NCBI GenBank assembly: GCA_024641705.1
Contig: JAHECO010000002.1
Span: 72,282 to 136,281, forward strand
DNA from: Candidatus Kryptoniota bacterium
GTDB taxonomy: Bacteria > Bacteroidota > Ignavibacteria > Kryptoniales > JAKASW01
DNA: 64,000 bases
Direction: 5' to 3'
Part shown: piece by piece, positions 23,392-31,789 of the stretch
Layout of the letters: every line of letters begins with the position of its first letter
Position numbering within the stretch: the stretch's first letter is position 1
Position numbers and translations under genes: made by a program
The notes under the pieces: generated by a model
What the model was told of the DNA's origin: nothing
The model's input: only the letters and a program-made list of their open reading frames with translations
The model's database searches: none

Positions 23392-26157
23392 TTACGCAAG
23401 CGTTCGCTGGGTCTCCACTATCGTAAATGCTTCAATATTATCGCCGACCTTGACGTCGTTGAAGTTCTCGAGGCTGACGCCGCACTCGTACCCTTCTTCG
23501 ACCTCCCTTACATCGTCCTTGAACCTCTTGAGAGACGCTATGGTGCCTTCGAAAACGACGATCCCATCACGGACCAGTCTTACGCGGTTGTTCCGCTGGA
23601 TCTTGCCGTCCACGACATAGCAGCCTGCGACCGTTCCGAATTTCGGCACCTTGAAAGTCTGGCGGACTTCGAGCGAGCCGACGACATCCTCTCTGAGCTC
23701 AGGGCTCAGAAGGCCTTCAAGGCCTTTGCGGACGTTCTCGATGGCGTCATAGATAATGCTGTATAACTTAATCTCCACCAATTCCGCCTCGGCCAGTTTC
23801 CTCGCGGCGGCGCTGGGCCTGACGTGGAAGCCGAGGACTATCGCGTTCGAGGCGGCGGCGAGAAGCACATCGGATTCCGAAATCGCGCCGACGGCCTTGT
23901 GGATCACCTGAACTCTGACTTCCTCGTTCGAGAGCTTTGCGAGAGCATCACTGAGGGCTTCAACCGAACCGTCCACATCGCCCTTCACGACGATGTTCAG
24001 CTGTTTTATCATTCCCTCCTTGATTTCCTTGGAGAGATCTTCCAGCGTCACATGATGCTGCGTGCCGCGCATTTCCTGCTCACGCCTGATGACTTTTCTC
24101 CGGTTGCTTATATCGCGCGAAATCCGCTCGTTCTCGACCGCAACGAGGACGTCGCCCGCAAGCGGCAGCTCATCGAAACCGATGACCTGCACGGGCATCG
24201 CGGGTAGAGCCGATTCCATCTTCTTGCCGCGCTCGTCGGTCATGGCACGCACTTTCCCGCTCGTCGTCCCGGCAACATATGCGTCGCCGATTTTCAGAGT
24301 CCCTTTCTGTACAAGGACCGTTGCAACGGCACCTCTCCCCCTGTCGAGTGTAGATTCAATCACGACACCTCTTGCCAACCTGTCTGGGTTGGCTTTCAGA
24401 TCCAGGATGTCCGCCTCCAGGAGGACCTTTTCCAGGAGAAGTTCGACGTTTGTCCCCTTCTTTGCCGAAATCTCAACCGACTGCGTTTTCCCGCCCCACT
24501 CTTCGAGGAGGACGCCGTGATCCGCCAGCTGCTTCTTTATCCTGTCCGGATTTGCTTCAGGTCTGTCGATCTTGTTGATTGCCACGATGAGCGGCACGTT
24601 GGCTGCGCGGGCGTGGTTGATCGCTTCGATCGTCTGGGGCATAACATTGTCGTCTGCAGCGACTACGAGGATAACGATGTCGGTAACCTGTGCACCCCGG
24701 GCACGCATAGCCGTGAAGGCTTCATGGCCGGGAGTGTCCAGAAAAGTTATCTGCTTGCCGCTTGGCAGTTGTACCTGGTAGGCACCGATGTGCTGCGTTA
24801 TTCCGCCGGCTTCCCCGGCGACCACGTTCGCCTGTCTCACGAAATCCAGCAGCGACGTCTTTCCGTGATCGACGTGTCCCATGATTGTGACAACGGGAGG
24901 CCGGGACTTCAGGGCCCCGGCGTCATCAGCCTTATCTTCAAGTACCTCGTCCGTGTACTCCTGCTGAAGCTCGACCTCATAGCCGAAATCATCTGCCAGG
25001 AGTGTAATGGTCTCCAGGTCCAGCCTCTGATTTATCGATACCATCAGTCCGAACGAAATGCACTTGGAAATTACTTCGGCGACATCGACGTTCATCAACT
25101 TTGCGAGTTCGCCGACCGAGACAAACTCGGAGAGCCTCAGTTTTCGCTTCTCGATTTCTTTCTTCTCAATTTCGATCTGGGCAGCCTCGAATTTTTCTTT
25201 CCTTCTCTTTTTCCTGATGGCGGCGCGCTCCGACTCGCCGGCATCTTCGATGCTGGCCATAGTACGCTGGAAGGCCAGGTCGACTTCCGCCTGATCCACG
25301 TCCGGATGCCTTCCCTTCTTCTTTTTCTTCTTCTTAACCTCTTCTTCAGATTCGGTCTCCGGGACGGGCACGGGCTCCGTACTCTGCTCGCGGATTTTCT
25401 TCTTCTTCTTTTTCTTCTTCTTCTGAGACTGAGTCTCGGTCTCGAGCTGCGCTTCGGCTTCTTTCGTCTTCTTCTGCGCTTCTTCAAGTTCCTTGCGGAG
25501 CCGCATTTCCTCTTCGGTGATCAGACGCCCGGTCCTGAGATCCATCCTTCCGCGGATCTTCAATCCCTTCTCTTCCTTCTTGGGCGCCGCCTGCCGCTCG
25601 ACACTCTCTTTGGCAACCGTCTCGCGGGCGGGCTTCTCAGCGGCGACCGGACCAGATTCCTTTCCGGCAGCGGCCGGCGGCTCTGCGATCTCCGCGCCGG
25701 GCGGTTCCGGCTGTGCGGTCTGCGTAACACCCTCCCCCGCTGTTTCCTGTCCCACGGCCTGTTCCACAGCTCGGTCTGTCTCAACCAGCGGCGGTGCTTC
25801 GACGACTTCCGTCTGTGCGGGAGGGGCGGTCGGCTCCGCCGGCACGGGAGGTTCCATCTTGGCTTCGGCAACATGCCTGCTCTCGACCGTGACCGTGTCC
25901 ACGAGTCTCTTTACCGCGACCTTCTCTTCCTGTTTCTCAGTAAGCTGCTCCTTGATCTTCTGCCGCTTTTCTACCTGATCCAGTTCCTTCTTGAAATGAG
26001 CAGCCAGCTCATTATACATCTGTTCATCGACAGACGAGGTACGTTTGACTTTCTCATGCCCCTTGGTTTTGAGAAAGTCGACGATCTGGTCGGCAGACAC
26101 CTGGAACTCTGATGCGACTTTTGTTACGAGTTTTTTCTTCGTGGTTGTTTCAGCCAT
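23392..26157 (-). CDS. infB: Translation initiation factor IF-2
   Basis: A 921-residue GTPase that brings initiator tRNA to the 30S subunit. The IF2 N-domain is at residues 8-60. A long low-complexity linker (about 65-290) is rich in Pro, Ala and Glu, then Lys, with a run of nine lysines at 246-254. A second IF2-N-like segment (342-375) precedes the GTPase domain, with G1 GHVDHGKT (427-434), DTPGHEAF and NKID. Domains II to IV follow, with [16 protein letters not shown] near the end. It lies 25 bases after nusA. Confidence 0.97.
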   Translation of the reverse strand: MAETTTKKKLVTKVASEFQVSADQIVDFLKTKGHEKVKRTSSVDEQMYNELAAHFKKELDQVEKRQKIKEQLTEKQEEKVAVKRLVDTVTVESRHVAEAKMEPPVPAEPTAPPAQTEVVEAPPLVETDRAVEQAVGQETAGEGVTQTAQPEPPGAEIAEPPAAAGKESGPVAAEKPARETVAKESVERQAAPKKEEKGLKIRGRMDLRTGRLITEEEMRLRKELEEAQKKTKEAEAQLETETQSQKKKKKKKKKIREQSTEPVPVPETESEEEVKKKKKKKGRHPDVDQAEVDLAFQRTMASIEDAGESERAAIRKKRRKEKFEAAQIEIEKKEIEKRKLRLSEFVSVGELAKLMNVDVAEVISKCISFGLMVSINQRLDLETITLLADDFGYEVELQQEYTDEVLEDKADDAGALKSRPPVVTIMGHVDHGKTSLLDFVRQANVVAGEAGGITQHIGAYQVQLPSGKQITFLDTPGHEAFTAMRARGAQVTDIVILVVAADDNVMPQTIEAINHARAANVPLIVAINKIDRPEANPDRIKKQLADHGVLLEEWGGKTQSVEISAKKGTNVELLLEKVLLEADILDLKANPDRLARGVVIESTLDRGRGAVATVLVQKGTLKIGDAYVAGTTSGKVRAMTDERGKKMESALPAMPVQVIGFDELPLAGDVLVAVENERISRDISNRRKVIRREQEMRGTQHHVTLEDLSKEIKEGMIKQLNIVVKGDVDGSVEALSDALAKLSNEEVRVQVIHKAVGAISESDVLLAAASNAIVLGFHVRPSAAARKLAEAELVEIKLYSIIYDAIENVRKGLEGLLSPELREDVVGSLEVRQTFKVPKFGTVAGCYVVDGKIQRNNRVRLVRDGIVVFEGTIASLKRFKDDVREVEEGYECGVSLENFNDVKVGDNIEAFTIVETQRTLA

Positions 26158-26182
26158 GCTGAGAGTAGCCTTTCTTTAGAGC

Positions 26183-27490
26183 CTATTCATCCTGGGGTTC
26201 GTTTTCCGGTTCTTCCTCGAGTTCCTTGCGCATCATTTCTTTTATTTTCAGTATTTCCTCTTCCGGGATCTCGACATCCAGCTTGATTTCATCGTCGGTT
26301 GCTTCCAGGACATTTCTGGCCGTCAGGTATCCGGCATCAAGGAATTTGGTCAGAAGCTCTTCGCCGAGTTCCTCTTTGAACTCGGAGAGATCGATGTCGT
26401 ACATCTCCGCCTCTTCTCCTTCTTTTCCCGCGCCCTTGGCTTCCGGCACGACCCCTTCTCTCATAAGATCGATATCGAAACCCGTCAGTCTCGACGCGAG
26501 CTTGACGTTTATGCCTTCCTTGCCGATCGCTATCGATTCCTGATTGTTGTCGACCCAGACCTGCGCCTTCCTGTTCTCCAGGTCCACTTCAACTTTGGTC
26601 ACTTTGGCGGGTGTAAGGGCGCGCTCCACGAAAGACTTCGGTTCCTCCGAGTAGAGGAGCACGTCAATATTTTCATTGTTGAGCTCGCGGACTATGGAAT
26701 GGATCCTCACTCCCTTCATTCCGACGCAGGCTCCGACGGCATCGACTCTGGAATCGTTGGAGAGAACGGCCACTTTCGCCCTCTTGCCGGGATCACGGGC
26801 GATCGCCTTTATCTCGACCACACCGTCGAATATCTCGGGGATTTCCATTTCGAAGAGTTTCTTCAGAAACATCGGGTCGGCCCTGGAAATGATTACCTGC
26901 GGACCGGAGGTCCCTTTCCGCACTTCTTTCACCACGGCTCGGACCGTGGAATTTTTTCTGTAGTGCTCGTTGGAGATCTGTTCGGACCTGGGAAGGAACA
27001 ACTCCCGCCGGTTGTGATTCACGAGGATGAAATCACGCTTGACCTGATAGATCTCACCGACCACTATTTCGCCGATCATCTTATTGTATTCGTCGTAGAT
27101 AACATTCTTCTCGTATTCGTGCAGGCGCTGCAGGAATGTCTGCCGCGCGAAAACCACGAGCCTCCGCCCGAGCTCTTCAGGAGGGACTTCTTCGGGATAC
27201 TGGTCTCCTATTTCGAAATCGCCGTCGGGTTCGAGCTGCTTCAGTGCTTCGAGGCTTATCTCTTTACCGGGATTCTCGACCTGCTCGACGATGTTCTTAA
27301 TGACGTAAATTTCTATTTCGCCGCGATCGACGTTTGTGACGATATCGGTCTCGACGTCATCGCCGTATTTCTTCTTGACTATTCCCGCGAAAACCTCTTC
27401 AAGTATTTCAGATACGACCTCTTTGTCGATGCCCTTCTCTTTTGCGATTTCTGCCGCGGCAGATATGATCTCATTCTTCTCTGCGTGCAT
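26183..27490 (-). CDS. nusA: Transcription termination/antitermination factor NusA
   Basis: A 435-residue RNA polymerase-binding factor affecting pausing, termination and antitermination. The order is N-terminal domain (from AAAEIAKEKGIDKEVVSEIL), S1 domain (IYQVKRDFILVNHNRRELFL), then two KH domains (VGACVGMKGVRIHSIV, and IAIGKEGINVKLASRLTG). A single helix-hairpin-helix-like unit near residues 385-415 and an acidic tail end the protein. Because the operon leader contains a terminator, NusA may control its own synthesis there, as known for E. coli. Confidence 0.96.
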   Translation of the reverse strand: MHAEKNEIISAAAEIAKEKGIDKEVVSEILEEVFAGIVKKKYGDDVETDIVTNVDRGEIEIYVIKNIVEQVENPGKEISLEALKQLEPDGDFEIGDQYPEEVPPEELGRRLVVFARQTFLQRLHEYEKNVIYDEYNKMIGEIVVGEIYQVKRDFILVNHNRRELFLPRSEQISNEHYRKNSTVRAVVKEVRKGTSGPQVIISRADPMFLKKLFEMEIPEIFDGVVEIKAIARDPGKRAKVAVLSNDSRVDAVGACVGMKGVRIHSIVRELNNENIDVLLYSEEPKSFVERALTPAKVTKVEVDLENRKAQVWVDNNQESIAIGKEGINVKLASRLTGFDIDLMREGVVPEAKGAGKEGEEAEMYDIDLSEFKEELGEELLTKFLDAGYLTARNVLEATDDEIKLDVEIPEEEILKIKEMMRKELEEEPENEPQDE

Positions 27491-27501
27491 TTATCCTCCT
27501 G

Positions 27502-27960
27502 TCACCATCTGATTTTAACTCTTGCTTCTATTATCGAGTCGAATCCCAGTTCAATCGAAGCCGTTTCTGTTCTCAGTGTTATCTTGTCGTCAGTCAGGCC
27601 GGTCAGGTCGCCTTCCGCCTGCCTCGTCTCCCCCGCTTCCAGGTATTTTACCGACATCCCTCTTCCTATGTTGCTTTTGTACTGCCTTCTGTCCTTCAAC
27701 GGCACGCCGACTCCCGGCGAGGAGACATCCAGCCGAAAACTCTCACCGAGGATACCCGATGTCTCAAGGAGAGGGAGCACTTGCCGGCTGATCTCGGCGC
27801 ATTCGTTGATGGTTATCCCCCTCTCGGTGTCGCAGAAGACCTCAAGCAGCTGCCTCTTGCCTTCTCCCTTCAGGGACAAATCGACAAGAAAGGCGCCCTG
27901 GTTCTGGACCGCAGGGTCGAGTAATCCTCGCAATTTCTCTATTTTCGCAGTTCTTTCCAT
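27502..27960 (-). CDS. rimP: Ribosome maturation factor RimP
   Basis: A 152-residue protein required for 30S assembly. The order is a first alpha/beta domain with GAFLVDLSLKGEGKRQLLEVFCD and ITINECAEISRQV, then SFRLDVSSPGVGVPLKDRRQY, the family signature, and a C-terminal Sm-like domain. It is the first gene of the operon. The start codon stands only 7 bases after the U-run of an intrinsic terminator (27968-27996), and the ribosome binding site AGAAGA is weak. Confidence 0.94.
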   Translation of the reverse strand: MERTAKIEKLRGLLDPAVQNQGAFLVDLSLKGEGKRQLLEVFCDTERGITINECAEISRQVLPLLETSGILGESFRLDVSSPGVGVPLKDRRQYKSNIGRGMSVKYLEAGETRQAEGDLTGLTDDKITLRTETASIELGFDSIIEARVKIRW

Positions 27961-27967
27961 ATCTTCT

Positions 27968-27996
27968 AAAAAAAATAGCCCAGAAATTCCGGGCTA
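27968..27996 (-). terminator. Intrinsic terminator in the rimP operon leader (probable attenuator)
   Basis: On the minus strand a 9-bp stem with one G-U pair and a 3-base loop (27976-27996) is followed directly by eight U residues (27968-27975), and then after 7 bases by the rimP ATG. No gene lies upstream in this direction, since the neighbour is divergent. The terminator can therefore only act on the operon's own transcript. In E. coli, terminators in the leader of the same operon mediate NusA autoregulation. Confidence 0.8.
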
Positions 27997-28014
27997 ATCG
28001 TCCGAGACACATAA

Positions 28015-28043
28015 AATATACTCGGCGCAATCCACTTTTTCAA
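28015..28043 (-). promoter_or_regulatory. Sigma-70 promoter of the rimP-nusA-infB operon
   Basis: TTGAAA (28038-28043), exactly 17 bases, then TATATT (28015-28020) on the minus strand; each hexamer matches consensus at five of six positions. Transcription should start near 28008, only about 12 bases before the terminator hairpin begins. Confidence 0.7.
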
Positions 28044-28140
28044 CCCTGTGCAGGGCGCGACGCCGCGTCGGGGGGCAGTGTCCTAATCTGAAAGCAGTCT
28101 ATTCCAACGTCTTGGTTACATATCTGATAAACGACGGAAT

Positions 28141-28168
28141 TGTCATTCCCACGTGCGCGGGAATGACA
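28141..28168. repeat. Palindromic intergenic repeat
   Basis: A perfect 10-bp inverted repeat (TGTCATTCCC with GGGAATGACA) around an 8-base loop. Its outer arm TGTCATTC is shared with the composite repeats at 32753 and 33468, so it may belong to a related family of dispersed palindromes. Confidence 0.6.
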
Positions 28169-28228
28169 GTCGAGAACTCTCATCGCATCATGGCGTGAAA
28201 CTAGGACAGTACCTGTCGGGGGCAAAAG

Positions 28229-28257
28229 TTGATTTTAAAGCCAATATTTAGTAAAGT
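28229..28257 (+). promoter_or_regulatory. Likely promoter of the TonB/parvulin-like lipoprotein gene
   Basis: TTGATT (28229-28234), 17 bases, TAAAGT (28252-28257), each four of six to consensus, about 36 bases before the start codon. A GGGGGGAG ribosome binding site follows. Confidence 0.45.
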
Positions 28258-28293
28258 TGTTGGATATTAAGTTGAAAGAAAGGGGGGAGTCTA

Positions 28294-28923
28294 ATGTTCC
28301 GTTTGAGGCTGTTTCAGTGCCTTCTACTGATAACCGCATCACTCCTGACAGCCGGCTGCGCTTCGTTCGAGAACATCGATTCAAGGATTACGCCACCAAC
28401 GGTGATTGAAAAAGTACCGCTGCCCACGCCCCCGGCCGAATTGGCCACCAGGGATTTCTACATCAAGATGGAAATGCTCATAAGCAAGGATGGGACTGTT
28501 CGGCACGTGGTCCTCACAAGATCCACGGGGGACGCCGAATGGGATTCCGCGGCGGTCCAGCGGATAATGATGTGGAAGTTTTCACCGGCCTTGTTGGACA
28601 ACAAGCCGATTCAAATGAGGATTATTCAGACCGCGAGGGTCGTCTCAAGTCAGCCCGTAGTGATGGATCTTTCGGAGATAATCGTCGGCACTTATGCCGA
28701 GGCAGATTCGGCGTACAGGCTCATCAGGGAGGGGAAAGATTTCGATTCCACTGCTTCAATGTTCCGTTCCTCGGTTCCCGGCATGCCAAGCGGACATTTA
28801 GGCGAAGTGGATATCCACCGCTTCCAGAGCGAAATCCAGGACGAACTGCTGGCTCTGAAGCAGGGTGAATTCACTCACCCGCTGCCGCTCGGGTCGTATT
28901 TCGCCATTTTCAAGAGACACTAG
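28294..28923 (+). CDS. Lipoprotein with TonB-C-like and parvulin-like domains
   Basis: A 209-residue protein with a lipoprotein signal peptide: basic start, hydrophobic core and lipobox LTAGC, giving Cys22 as the first mature residue. Residues 55-112 resemble a TonB C-terminal domain (MLISKDGTVRHVVLTRSTGD, then AVQRIMMWKFSPAL). Residues 125-209 resemble a PpiC/parvulin prolyl isomerase domain (AEADSAYRLIREGKDFDSTA, then PSGHLGEV, then LLALKQGEFTHPL). Either domain is common alone; I do not know this fusion as a named family. It probably sits in the outer or inner membrane facing the periplasm. It stands alone, ahead of tRNA-Ser. Confidence 0.7.
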   Translation: MFRLRLFQCLLLITASLLTAGCASFENIDSRITPPTVIEKVPLPTPPAELATRDFYIKMEMLISKDGTVRHVVLTRSTGDAEWDSAAVQRIMMWKFSPALLDNKPIQMRIIQTARVVSSQPVVMDLSEIIVGTYAEADSAYRLIREGKDFDSTASMFRSSVPGMPSGHLGEVDIHRFQSEIQDELLALKQGEFTHPLPLGSYFAIFKRH

Positions 28924-28935
28924 GAAGTTCAGGGA

Positions 28936-28965
28936 CAAGCTGCGAGGTCGGCATCCCGCAGCTTG
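28936..28965 (+). terminator. Hairpin after the lipoprotein gene
   Basis: A perfect 9-bp stem (28936-28944 with 28957-28965) around a 12-base loop, 12 bases past the stop codon. Only three U residues follow, so termination may be partial or factor-assisted. Confidence 0.55.
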
Positions 28966-28970
28966 CGCCT

Positions 28971-28999
28971 TTGAATCTCCGCCCGCAAATTCGTAAATT
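28971..28999 (+). promoter_or_regulatory. Possible promoter of tRNA-Ser and the cytochrome bd-like operon
   Basis: TTGAAT (28971-28976), 17 bases, TAAATT (28994-28999), four of six matches each. The predicted start is about 7 bases before the tRNA. No other promoter is obvious before the oxidase genes, so they may be read through from here. Confidence 0.45.
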
Positions 29000-29012
29000 A
29001 AGCCGACAAGTT

Positions 29013-29096
29013 GGAGGGTTGGCAGAATTGGCTAATGCACCGGTCTTGAAAACCGGCGCCCCTCGGGGCTTGGGGGTTCGAGTCCCTCACCCTCCG
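29013..29096 (+). tRNA. tRNA-Ser, anticodon TGA
   Basis: Acceptor stem GGAGGGT with ACCCTCC, anticodon stem CCGGT/ACCGG around the loop CTTGAAA (anticodon TGA), a long class II variable arm with the stem CCCC/GGGG, and T loop TTCGAGT. The discriminator is G, typical of tRNA-Ser. CCA is not encoded, unlike in the tRNA-Leu of this window. It reads UCA and, by wobble, other UCN codons. Confidence 0.95.
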
Positions 29097-29157
29097 CTTC
29101 TCCAACCCTTCCTACACGTTAACACGACCACAAATCAAAATCTCCTTGGAGGACTCA

Positions 29158-30591
29158 ATGCATTATCCCTGGTGGTATGTCCCCAACCTCACCTCACCGA
29201 TGCTTATCGCGTTGATAGCGACGGTCCATGTCTTCGTCTCGCTCTACGCCGTCGGCGGAGGCATCGTCCTGGCGGGGGAAGTCTCCTACGCTTACAAAGT
29301 AAACAACAAATCACTTCTTGATTACCTCAAATCTCACACGCTTTTCTTTATTCTTCTCACGGTCGTATTCGGCGCAATTACAGGAGTCGGCATCTGGTGG
29401 ACGATCGGTCTTGCGTCCCCTCTTGCCACCGAATCGCTGATACATATCTTTGTTTTCGGCTGGGCGATGGAGTATGTCTTCTTCGTCCTCGAGATAGTCT
29501 CCGCCTTCATCTTCCACTACTACTGGGGACGGCTCGATGCCGGAACACATAAGACAATCGGCTGGATCTACGCGGTGGCCGCATATATCAGCCTCGTTCT
29601 GATAACCGGCATCACCGCCTTCCAGCTCGACATCGGTAACTGGACCCCCGATAAAGGAATGTGGGTCGCGTTCTTCAACCCGCAAACCTTCCCGCAGATA
29701 ATCGCACGGTCCGGCGCGTCGCTGCTGCTCGCGTCTCTTTACATTTATCTGCACGCGGCCTTCAAGCTCAAGAACGATCACCAGCTCCGCGCACTCGTCG
29801 AGAACAGGACATCCAAATGGGCGATGGCCGGTGCGGCACTGGTGACGATCGGAGGAGCATGGTGGTACTTCAACATACCGCCGAGTGCCAAGGCCGCGCT
29901 CGCAGGAGCCAGCGCACTCAACATTCTGTCTATACTGGTCTTCGCAGCCTCGGCCGTCGTGTTCTTCATGCTGTTCTTCGGACCATACCGCAACCCCGGC
30001 TGGATCAATCCGGGATTCGCCATCCTATATTTCCTTCTGGGAATTGCGGCGACCGGCACCGGTGAGTTCATTCGCGAAGGCGTGCGCAAGCCGTATATAG
30101 TCTATAATTACGTCACCGGCAACAATGTGCTCGTCTCGGAAATTCCGAAGCTGCAATCGACAGGATATCTAAACGGCGGAACATGGACGAAAGCGTTCAT
30201 GAAGGCACATTACCCGCAGGTTTTCGATACGACCGGCAACATCGATGACGCGAAACTGCTGCAGCTCCCCGAGGGGGACCAGGTCAAGGTCGGACAGGTC
30301 CTCTTTCAATATCACTGCAACAACTGCCACTCCGTCGGAGGATTTTCCGGAGTAGCTGAGCTCACGCGGGGATGGAGCAAGGACATGATCCATACCGTGG
30401 TCACTCACCTGGCAAAAGCACATTTCTTCATGCCGCCATGGTGCGGAACGCAGGCTGAGGCGCAAATGCTCACCGAATACCTGGCTTCCCTCTCGGAGCC
30501 CAGCCCGCCCGGGATGAGGTTCGGAAAGGCGGTCAACCCCGCGCTGAAACAACTCGCAGACGGAACCTTGAGAGAGGAGGGTGGCAAATGA
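29158..30591 (+). CDS. Cytochrome bd-superfamily subunit I with C-terminal cytochrome c domain
   Basis: A 477-residue membrane protein related to CydA, with about eight or nine transmembrane helices. Features shared with CydA are an early helix histidine (H24), a helix with E105 and E112 in place of the paired glutamates, and GEFIREGVRKPY (302-313), the counterpart of the conserved E-x-GRQPW segment. Residues 378-450 form a cytochrome c domain: C387-N-N-C390-H391 is the haem c site and M425 in FFMPP is a probable sixth ligand. The fused haem suggests electrons come from a cytochrome c or similar carrier rather than directly from quinol. The ATG at 29158 follows GGAGG by 5 bases; an in-frame TTG at 29146 overlaps that site and is rejected. 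Confidence 0.82.
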   Translation: MHYPWWYVPNLTSPMLIALIATVHVFVSLYAVGGGIVLAGEVSYAYKVNNKSLLDYLKSHTLFFILLTVVFGAITGVGIWWTIGLASPLATESLIHIFVFGWAMEYVFFVLEIVSAFIFHYYWGRLDAGTHKTIGWIYAVAAYISLVLITGITAFQLDIGNWTPDKGMWVAFFNPQTFPQIIARSGASLLLASLYIYLHAAFKLKNDHQLRALVENRTSKWAMAGAALVTIGGAWWYFNIPPSAKAALAGASALNILSILVFAASAVVFFMLFFGPYRNPGWINPGFAILYFLLGIAATGTGEFIREGVRKPYIVYNYVTGNNVLVSEIPKLQSTGYLNGGTWTKAFMKAHYPQVFDTTGNIDDAKLLQLPEGDQVKVGQVLFQYHCNNCHSVGGFSGVAELTRGWSKDMIHTVVTHLAKAHFFMPPWCGTQAEAQMLTEYLASLSEPSPPGMRFGKAVNPALKQLADGTLREEGGK

Positions 30592-31724
30592 ATCCCCAGT
30601 TTTTAATCGGACCGGTTTCTCCGCTCGGCAGCCCGGCACCGTTCTGGTTCATTACTTTCTTCAAGGTGCTCGGCTTCATACTCCACATGATACCGATGAA
30701 TATATGGTATGCAGGAATGGTTCTCGTCGCGATCTACGCGACGTTCGGCAAAAACCATTCGCTCGAACTGGCACACCGGCTCTCCCGGACCATGCCGGTA
30801 ATCGTGGCGGTCGGTGTAAACCTCGGTATCGTACCCCTCCTGTTCACCCAGGTAGGTTATTATCAATTCTACTATCCCGCGGGAATATTGATGGCTCATG
30901 CGTGGTTCAGCGTGATCATCATCCTGATCTTCGCGTATTACGGAGTGTACGTCTATTCGCTGAGCGTCAGGAAGAACAAGAGCACGAAGTTCGCGCTCGC
31001 GTCGGCATGGATAAGTTCAATAGCATTCATCTTCATCGGATTCCTCTTCGCGAACAACTTCAGCCTGATGTCGAACCTGAACAGCTGGATACACATTTTC
31101 AACAAGACGAACGTGGGCGGCGCAGTCCTCGGAACCGGATTGAATACATCGGATCCGACATTGATACCGAGATGGCTGATGATGTTCGGGCTCGCGATGA
31201 CGACCACGGCCGTCTTCATCGCCTTCGACGCCGTATTCTTCAAGAAACGGGACACTTCTGAGGATTACAAGAGATGGGCTGGCAAGTTCGCGCTAATCCT
31301 CTACGTGATCGGGCTGGTATGGTTTGCAGCTTTCGGCAGCTGGTACATATTCGGCGCGATGGATAAATCGGTCATCGCGGAAGTGACCGCTCATCCGCTC
31401 ATCTATTTCCTCTTCGGTCTGACCGCGGTGTCGCCGGGCTTCGTCCTCGTGACGCTGTTCGTCCAGAGGAAGGGACTGAAGAAAGGCGGAGTGATACTCG
31501 CTACCGTTCTCCAGGTCGTGACTCTGAGCCTGAACGCGGTGAGCAGGCAGTGGGTCCAGAACGTGGAGATATTTCGATATGAAGATATTTCCAAACTGCC
31601 GGTCAATACTCAGTGGAGCCCGATGATCGTTTTCTTAATCCTATTCGTGATCGGGCTTGCGGTAGTGGGCTGGATGATCGCCAAGATCGCTGCCGTCGAG
31701 AAGCAGGCGGCGAATATTTCTTAG
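30588..31724 (+). CDS. Cytochrome bd-superfamily subunit II-like membrane protein
   Basis: A 378-residue protein with about nine transmembrane helices. Its start overlaps the stop of the cytochrome c-containing subunit by 4 bases (ATGA), so the two are made together. Similarity to CydB is weak by eye; several features (an early histidine in FILHMIPMNIWYAGM and a second in MAHAWFS) look more like a second CydA-type subunit. It may form a heterodimer of two CydA-like chains. It is terminated at the hairpin 31737-31768, where it converges with engB. Confidence 0.7.
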   Translation: MNPQFLIGPVSPLGSPAPFWFITFFKVLGFILHMIPMNIWYAGMVLVAIYATFGKNHSLELAHRLSRTMPVIVAVGVNLGIVPLLFTQVGYYQFYYPAGILMAHAWFSVIIILIFAYYGVYVYSLSVRKNKSTKFALASAWISSIAFIFIGFLFANNFSLMSNLNSWIHIFNKTNVGGAVLGTGLNTSDPTLIPRWLMMFGLAMTTTAVFIAFDAVFFKKRDTSEDYKRWAGKFALILYVIGLVWFAAFGSWYIFGAMDKSVIAEVTAHPLIYFLFGLTAVSPGFVLVTLFVQRKGLKKGGVILATVLQVVTLSLNAVSRQWVQNVEIFRYEDISKLPVNTQWSPMIVFLILFVIGLAVVGWMIAKIAAVEKQAANIS

Positions 31725-31736
31725 GATGGGATGTCG

Positions 31737-31768
31737 GATGCAGGCAGGATAATCTTCTTGCCTGCATC
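31737..31768. terminator. Bidirectional hairpin between the oxidase operon and engB
   Basis: A perfect 10-bp stem (31737-31746 with 31759-31768) that can extend by three more pairs, one of them G-U. It lies between convergent genes, 12 bases after one stop and 21 after the other. U-runs are weak on both sides, so efficiency is uncertain. Confidence 0.6.
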
Positions 31769-31789
31769 ACACTTTAAACCGGGGTTAGG

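Larger units (their letters stand above)
27961..28293. other. 333-bp divergent intergenic region between rimP and the TonB/parvulin lipoprotein gene
   Basis: Contains, from the left, the rimP terminator-like attenuator (27968-27996), the rimP promoter (28015-28043), two short adjacent palindromes (28044-28055 and 28058-28070), a palindromic repeat (28141-28168) and the promoter of the divergent lipoprotein gene (28229-28257). No protein-coding frame is convincing. Confidence 0.7.

Noticed and set aside
24517-26112. A 531-codon plus-strand frame opposite infB
   Set aside because: Antisense of the low-complexity region and GTPase domain of IF-2. Its Leu/Phe-rich composition simply mirrors Lys/Glu codons.
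29146-29157. TTG start four codons upstream for the cytochrome bd-like subunit
   Set aside because: The TTG overlaps the GGAGG ribosome binding site that serves the ATG at 29158.
28971-29321. A 116-codon plus-strand frame spanning tRNA-Ser
   Set aside because: It runs through the tRNA and into the oxidase gene in another frame, and resembles no protein.
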